Of a stretch of DNA of 7,964 bases, positions 5,462-7,964 are shown one piece after another. Position 1 is the first letter of the stretch, and every line of letters starts with the position of its first letter. A program made the translations under genes and the position numbers. The stretch comes from Actinomycetes bacterium (GTDB lineage Bacteria; Actinomycetota; Acidimicrobiia; Acidimicrobiales; JAKAOS01), in assembly GCA_021790615.1 (NCBI GenBank), contig JAJYGW010000243.1:1-7964 (forward strand), read 5' to 3'. The notes under the pieces are model-generated. The model saw only the letters and a program-made list of their open reading frames with translations. It made no database searches and had not been told where the DNA came from.

Positions 5462-7630
5462 ATGGCGGGGGTGGCTGATCGGCAGCGTATCGACCGACTG
5501 GAGCGGATGACCAACCTTGTCCTCGTCCTGCTCGAGACGCCCGTTCCCCTCACGTTGCGGGAGATCTCCGGCTCGGTGACAGGGTATCCGAGTGCTCCAG
5601 AGGCCGCTCGCCAAGCATTCGAGCGCGACAAGCGGGCTCTGCGCCAGCTCGGGATCCCCTTGAAGGTCGAGCCGGTGTCCTCCGGAGGTCAGCTCGGCTA
5701 CCGCATTCCCCCCGACGACTACTACCTGCCTGAGCTGGGTCTCGACCCGAGCGAGACGCAGGCGCTGGGGTTCGCCATCGCTGCCGTGAAGCTGGGCGGG
5801 GCTGCCGGGATGGACGCGATCGCCAAGCTCGGGGGCCCCGTCACCGAGGCAGCTTTCGCGCGTACCGATCTCGCGGGAGCGGGCAGTGGCCCGACGATGG
5901 CGCCGGTCGCCGTGTTGCCGTCGTTGCCGGCGCTCGGCCCGATCCACGAGGCACTGCGGCACCGAGCAGTCCTGCGCTTCGAGTACAACGGCCGTCCCCG
6001 GGAGGTGGAGCCGTCCGGGCTCGCGCTGCGATCAGGGGTCTGGTACCTGGTCGGTCGAGACCGCGCCGCAGTGGGTGGACCGGCGACACGGACGTTTCGC
6101 GTCGACAGGATCCCGGGCTTGCCGGCCCTCGGAGAGGCCGGTGCCTTCGAGATGCCCGCCACGTCGGACCTGCGTGACGAGATCCGTCTCTTGTCATGGA
6201 GCGACGGCGGGTCGGGAGCCGAGGTGCCCGTGGCCGAGATGCTCGTCGATGCCCGGCAGGCCCGCGTCGTCGCGACCCAAGTGCCACGTGCGGCGATCGC
6301 CGGTTGGCAAAGCGACGGCGGGTTGAAGGTTCGCCTTGCGGTCGGCGACTGCGAAGCCTTTGTCTCTTGGGCCGTCGGACTTGGTGACACCGCCGTAGTC
6401 GAGGGCCCGCCCGAGTTGCGAGCCGCCGTTGTCAATCGTCTGTGGGTGCTCGCCGGCGATAAGAGCGCTTCGGTGCCCGGTCTGCCTCACGCCACGGCTG
6501 CGTCGGTGGAGCATCTTGCGCCCGCACACCTGGAAGATGTGCCTGGGACCCGCTCCTCGAGTCAGGCCGCGTCGCGGACGTTGTCACGAGGTGGGACAGA
6601 AGTCCGCGGGACAGTCCCGTCGGCGCGCGCGGCAAGTGCCGTCATGGCGGGCGAGCGTCTGCGCAGGCTGCTCGCTATCCTCGTCCACCTGGCCCGCGTC
6701 GGGGAGGCGGAGCTTTCCGAAGTGGCCGAGCGTTTCTCGATCGAGCAGTCCGAGCTCATCGGTGAGCTGGAGCTCGCAGCTTGCTGCGGGGTGCCGCCGT
6801 ACTCACCCGACGAGCTGATCGAGCTGTTCGTCGATGGCGACCGTGTCGTGGCCGAGAGGTTGCGGGAGCTTGGCAGGCCGCAAAGACTCACAGCCGACGA
6901 GGGATTCGTCCTGGCCGCAGCTGCGAAGGCGCTCTTGTCGGTGCCCGGAGCCGACGACGAAGGAGTGTTGCGGTCGGCGCTTGCCAAGCTCGAGGCTGCT
7001 ATCGGCTCCGCGCCCCTCGCGGTGGAGATCGACCAGAGCGAGCACCTAAGGGCGCTGCAGGAGGCAGCACGCGACAGAGAGAGCATCGAGATCGAGTACT
7101 TCTCCGGCGCGGCGAGCTCGCCGCGAGCACGCGTGGTCGACCCGTACCAAGTCGTTCTCCGGGAGGGGCGGTGGTATCTCGACGCATGGTGTCATGTTGC
7201 AGCTGGCCTACGACGGTTCCAGGTCGATAGGGTTCGGTCCGTGCGCGGACTGGGTCGCGGTTTCGAGGCCCGTGCGGATCTGGCGAGCGAGCTGACCCGA
7301 CCAGGGGCCTTTCTCGGAGGACCCGATGCCGTCGCCGCACGCGTCGCGTTTCCCGCGGGCGCCGAGCTCGCCATCGAGCAGGTTGCTGCCGGACCGCTAG
7401 AGGAGATGAGCGATGGGAGCGGCCGGCTTGCTGCCACGATTCTCGTCGCCGACGCCGAGGGGTGGTTCGGGCGACTCCTGCTTCGTCTTGGCCCGGGGAC
7501 CGAGGTGCTATCTCCCCGAGAGCTGCGAGACGCCGGCGCGAACGCCGCCCGAAGGGCTCTGAGCCGCTATCTGGATCCGGTCACTCCGGGAGACGCCGGG
7601 CTGCAGAGCGAGCGCGGGCGGGTCCCGTGA
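5462..7630 (+). CDS. pafBC: PafB-PafC-type fused WYL-domain transcriptional regulator
   Basis: This 722-residue protein is two WYL regulators joined head to tail. The PafB half has a winged helix at about residues 10-80 (PLTLREISGSVTGYPSAPEA, FERDKRALRQLGIPL), GYRIPPDDYYLPELGL, then a WYL domain at about 160-220 with WYL at 194-196 (GVWYLVGRD) and a C-terminal WCX-like part to about 335. A linker rich in Ala, Ser, Thr and Arg (about 340-394) follows. The PafC half starts near residue 395 with MAGERLRRLLAILVHLA, continues with ELELAACCGVPPYSPDELIE, and has WYL at 571-573 (GRWYLDAW). In mycobacteria PafB and PafC together activate DNA-damage genes independently of LexA; natural fusions are known, for example in Arthrobacter. 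A damage-response role here is inferred from family and from the nearby alkA-ogt. The ATG at 5462 is preceded by AGAGGA, but 17 nt away, so initiation looks weak. The stop overlaps the next gene. Confidence 0.88.
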   Translation: MAGVADRQRIDRLERMTNLVLVLLETPVPLTLREISGSVTGYPSAPEAARQAFERDKRALRQLGIPLKVEPVSSGGQLGYRIPPDDYYLPELGLDPSETQALGFAIAAVKLGGAAGMDAIAKLGGPVTEAAFARTDLAGAGSGPTMAPVAVLPSLPALGPIHEALRHRAVLRFEYNGRPREVEPSGLALRSGVWYLVGRDRAAVGGPATRTFRVDRIPGLPALGEAGAFEMPATSDLRDEIRLLSWSDGGSGAEVPVAEMLVDARQARVVATQVPRAAIAGWQSDGGLKVRLAVGDCEAFVSWAVGLGDTAVVEGPPELRAAVVNRLWVLAGDKSASVPGLPHATAASVEHLAPAHLEDVPGTRSSSQAASRTLSRGGTEVRGTVPSARAASAVMAGERLRRLLAILVHLARVGEAELSEVAERFSIEQSELIGELELAACCGVPPYSPDELIELFVDGDRVVAERLRELGRPQRLTADEGFVLAAAAKALLSVPGADDEGVLRSALAKLEAAIGSAPLAVEIDQSEHLRALQEAARDRESIEIEYFSGAASSPRARVVDPYQVVLREGRWYLDAWCHVAAGLRRFQVDRVRSVRGLGRGFEARADLASELTRPGAFLGGPDAVAARVAFPAGAELAIEQVAAGPLEEMSDGSGRLAATILVADAEGWFGRLLLRLGPGTEVLSPRELRDAGANAARRALSRYLDPVTPGDAGLQSERGRVP

Positions 7631-7964
7631 GCACCTCAGCGGTCATTCTCGTGTTGGCTGTGTTCGGCGCCAGTGCCGTCGAGATGGTGGAGGCGCTCAC
7701 GATAGTTCTCGCCGCCGGGGTGTCCAGGGGCTGGCGCTCGGCGTTCGAAGGCGCCGCGGCTGCCGCGGTCGTCCTTGCAGTGCTGGTGGCCGCCGTGGGC
7801 GTGCCACTGGTCCACCTCGTTCCCTTGAATGTCCTCCGGGTGGTTATCGGCGGCCTCCTGCTCGTCCTTGGTCTCAACTGGCTCCGGAAGGCGATCCTGC
7901 GGGCAAGCGGCCACAAGGCCCTCCATGACGAGGACGCGATCTATGAGAAGACGGTGTCGACGCT
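7627..7964 (+). CDS. Polytopic membrane protein, COG4280-like (runs off the right edge)
   Basis: The GTG at 7627 overlaps the pafBC stop (GTGA, 7627-7630), suggesting translational coupling. The 112 residues visible form at least three membrane segments, at about 5-31, 42-65 and 68-86. The first contains FGASAVEMVEALTIVLAAG, with two glutamates inside a hydrophobic stretch. The third is followed by NWLRKAILRASGHKALHDED, where the chain leaves the membrane. Buried acidic residues of this kind are found in small ion or cation transporters such as the GDT1/TMEM165 type, but the diagnostic E-x-G-D-(K/R)-(T/S) motif is not present in this part. I recall this pattern from uncharacterised membrane proteins grouped as COG4280, without being able to confirm it. 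No function is assigned. A GGCGGG at 7617-7622 is the only ribosome-like site. The C-terminal part is outside the window. Confidence 0.75.
   Translation, partial: MSTSAVILVLAVFGASAVEMVEALTIVLAAGVSRGWRSAFEGAAAAAVVLAVLVAAVGVPLVHLVPLNVLRVVIGGLLLVLGLNWLRKAILRASGHKALHDEDAIYEKTVST

Noticed and set aside
5722..6435. A 237-codon minus-strand frame inside pafBC
   Set aside because: It is composed of Pro, Ser, Arg and Thr runs typical of the antisense of GC-rich coding DNA, while the plus strand encodes clear WYL domains.
1..7964. CRISPR arrays, tRNA/rRNA genes, transposases, toxin-antitoxin pairs, LexA-type SOS boxes
   Set aside because: I looked on both strands and saw no regularly spaced repeats of CRISPR size, no tRNA-like CCA or T-loop pattern, no transposase motifs and no convincing GAAC-N4-GTTC site near the repair genes. 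Short or degenerate cases could be missed by eye.

Overview
The window is high-GC (by eye about two thirds G+C), densely coding DNA from what looks like an actinobacterium. The strongest lineage clues are a TIGR03085-type protein (a family typical of Actinobacteria, related to mycothiol-dependent enzymes) and a PafB-PafC-type double-WYL regulator. GTG starts and short stop/start overlaps also fit. A deep-branching class such as Acidimicrobiia is possible, but this is inference. No RNA gene, insertion sequence, CRISPR array or complete mobile element was seen.

Layout, left to right. (1) Positions 1-516, minus strand: N-terminal 172 residues of a family 2 glycosyltransferase, cut by the window edge. 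(2) Positions 626-778, plus strand: what looks like the two ends of a class V aminotransferase / cysteine-desulfurase-like gene joined after loss of the whole middle, with an in-frame TAG. (3) Positions 788-2301, plus strand: a two-gene DNA alkylation-repair unit, alkA-type 3-methyladenine glycosylase followed by ogt-type O6-methylguanine methyltransferase. (4) Positions 2289-3050, minus strand: a peptidase E (family S51), convergent with ogt and overlapping its end by 13 bp. (5) Positions 3147-3773, plus strand: the TIGR03085 protein, divergent from the peptidase. (6) Positions 3804-5367, minus strand: an ECF sigma factor and its membrane zinc-type anti-sigma factor, in overlapping order sigma then anti-sigma. 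(7) Positions 5462-7630, plus strand: a 722-residue PafB-PafC fusion, divergent from the sigma gene across 94 bp that carry a compact nested direct-repeat array. (8) From 7627, plus strand: a polytopic membrane protein (COG4280-like), overlapping the pafBC stop by 4 bp and cut by the window end.

How the genes may work together. AlkA and Ogt repair complementary alkylation lesions (N-alkyl purines and O6-alkylguanine). PafBC is the LexA-independent activator of DNA-damage genes in mycobacteria and relatives. A damage-related neighbourhood is therefore plausible, with the divergent sigma/anti-sigma pair possibly sharing control with pafBC through the repeat array. The sequence does not prove this link. 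Most genes here are recognisable members of known families. The less ordinary items are the gutted aminotransferase remnant and the repeat array that runs into the sigma-factor start codon. I did not find a clear previously undescribed multi-gene system.
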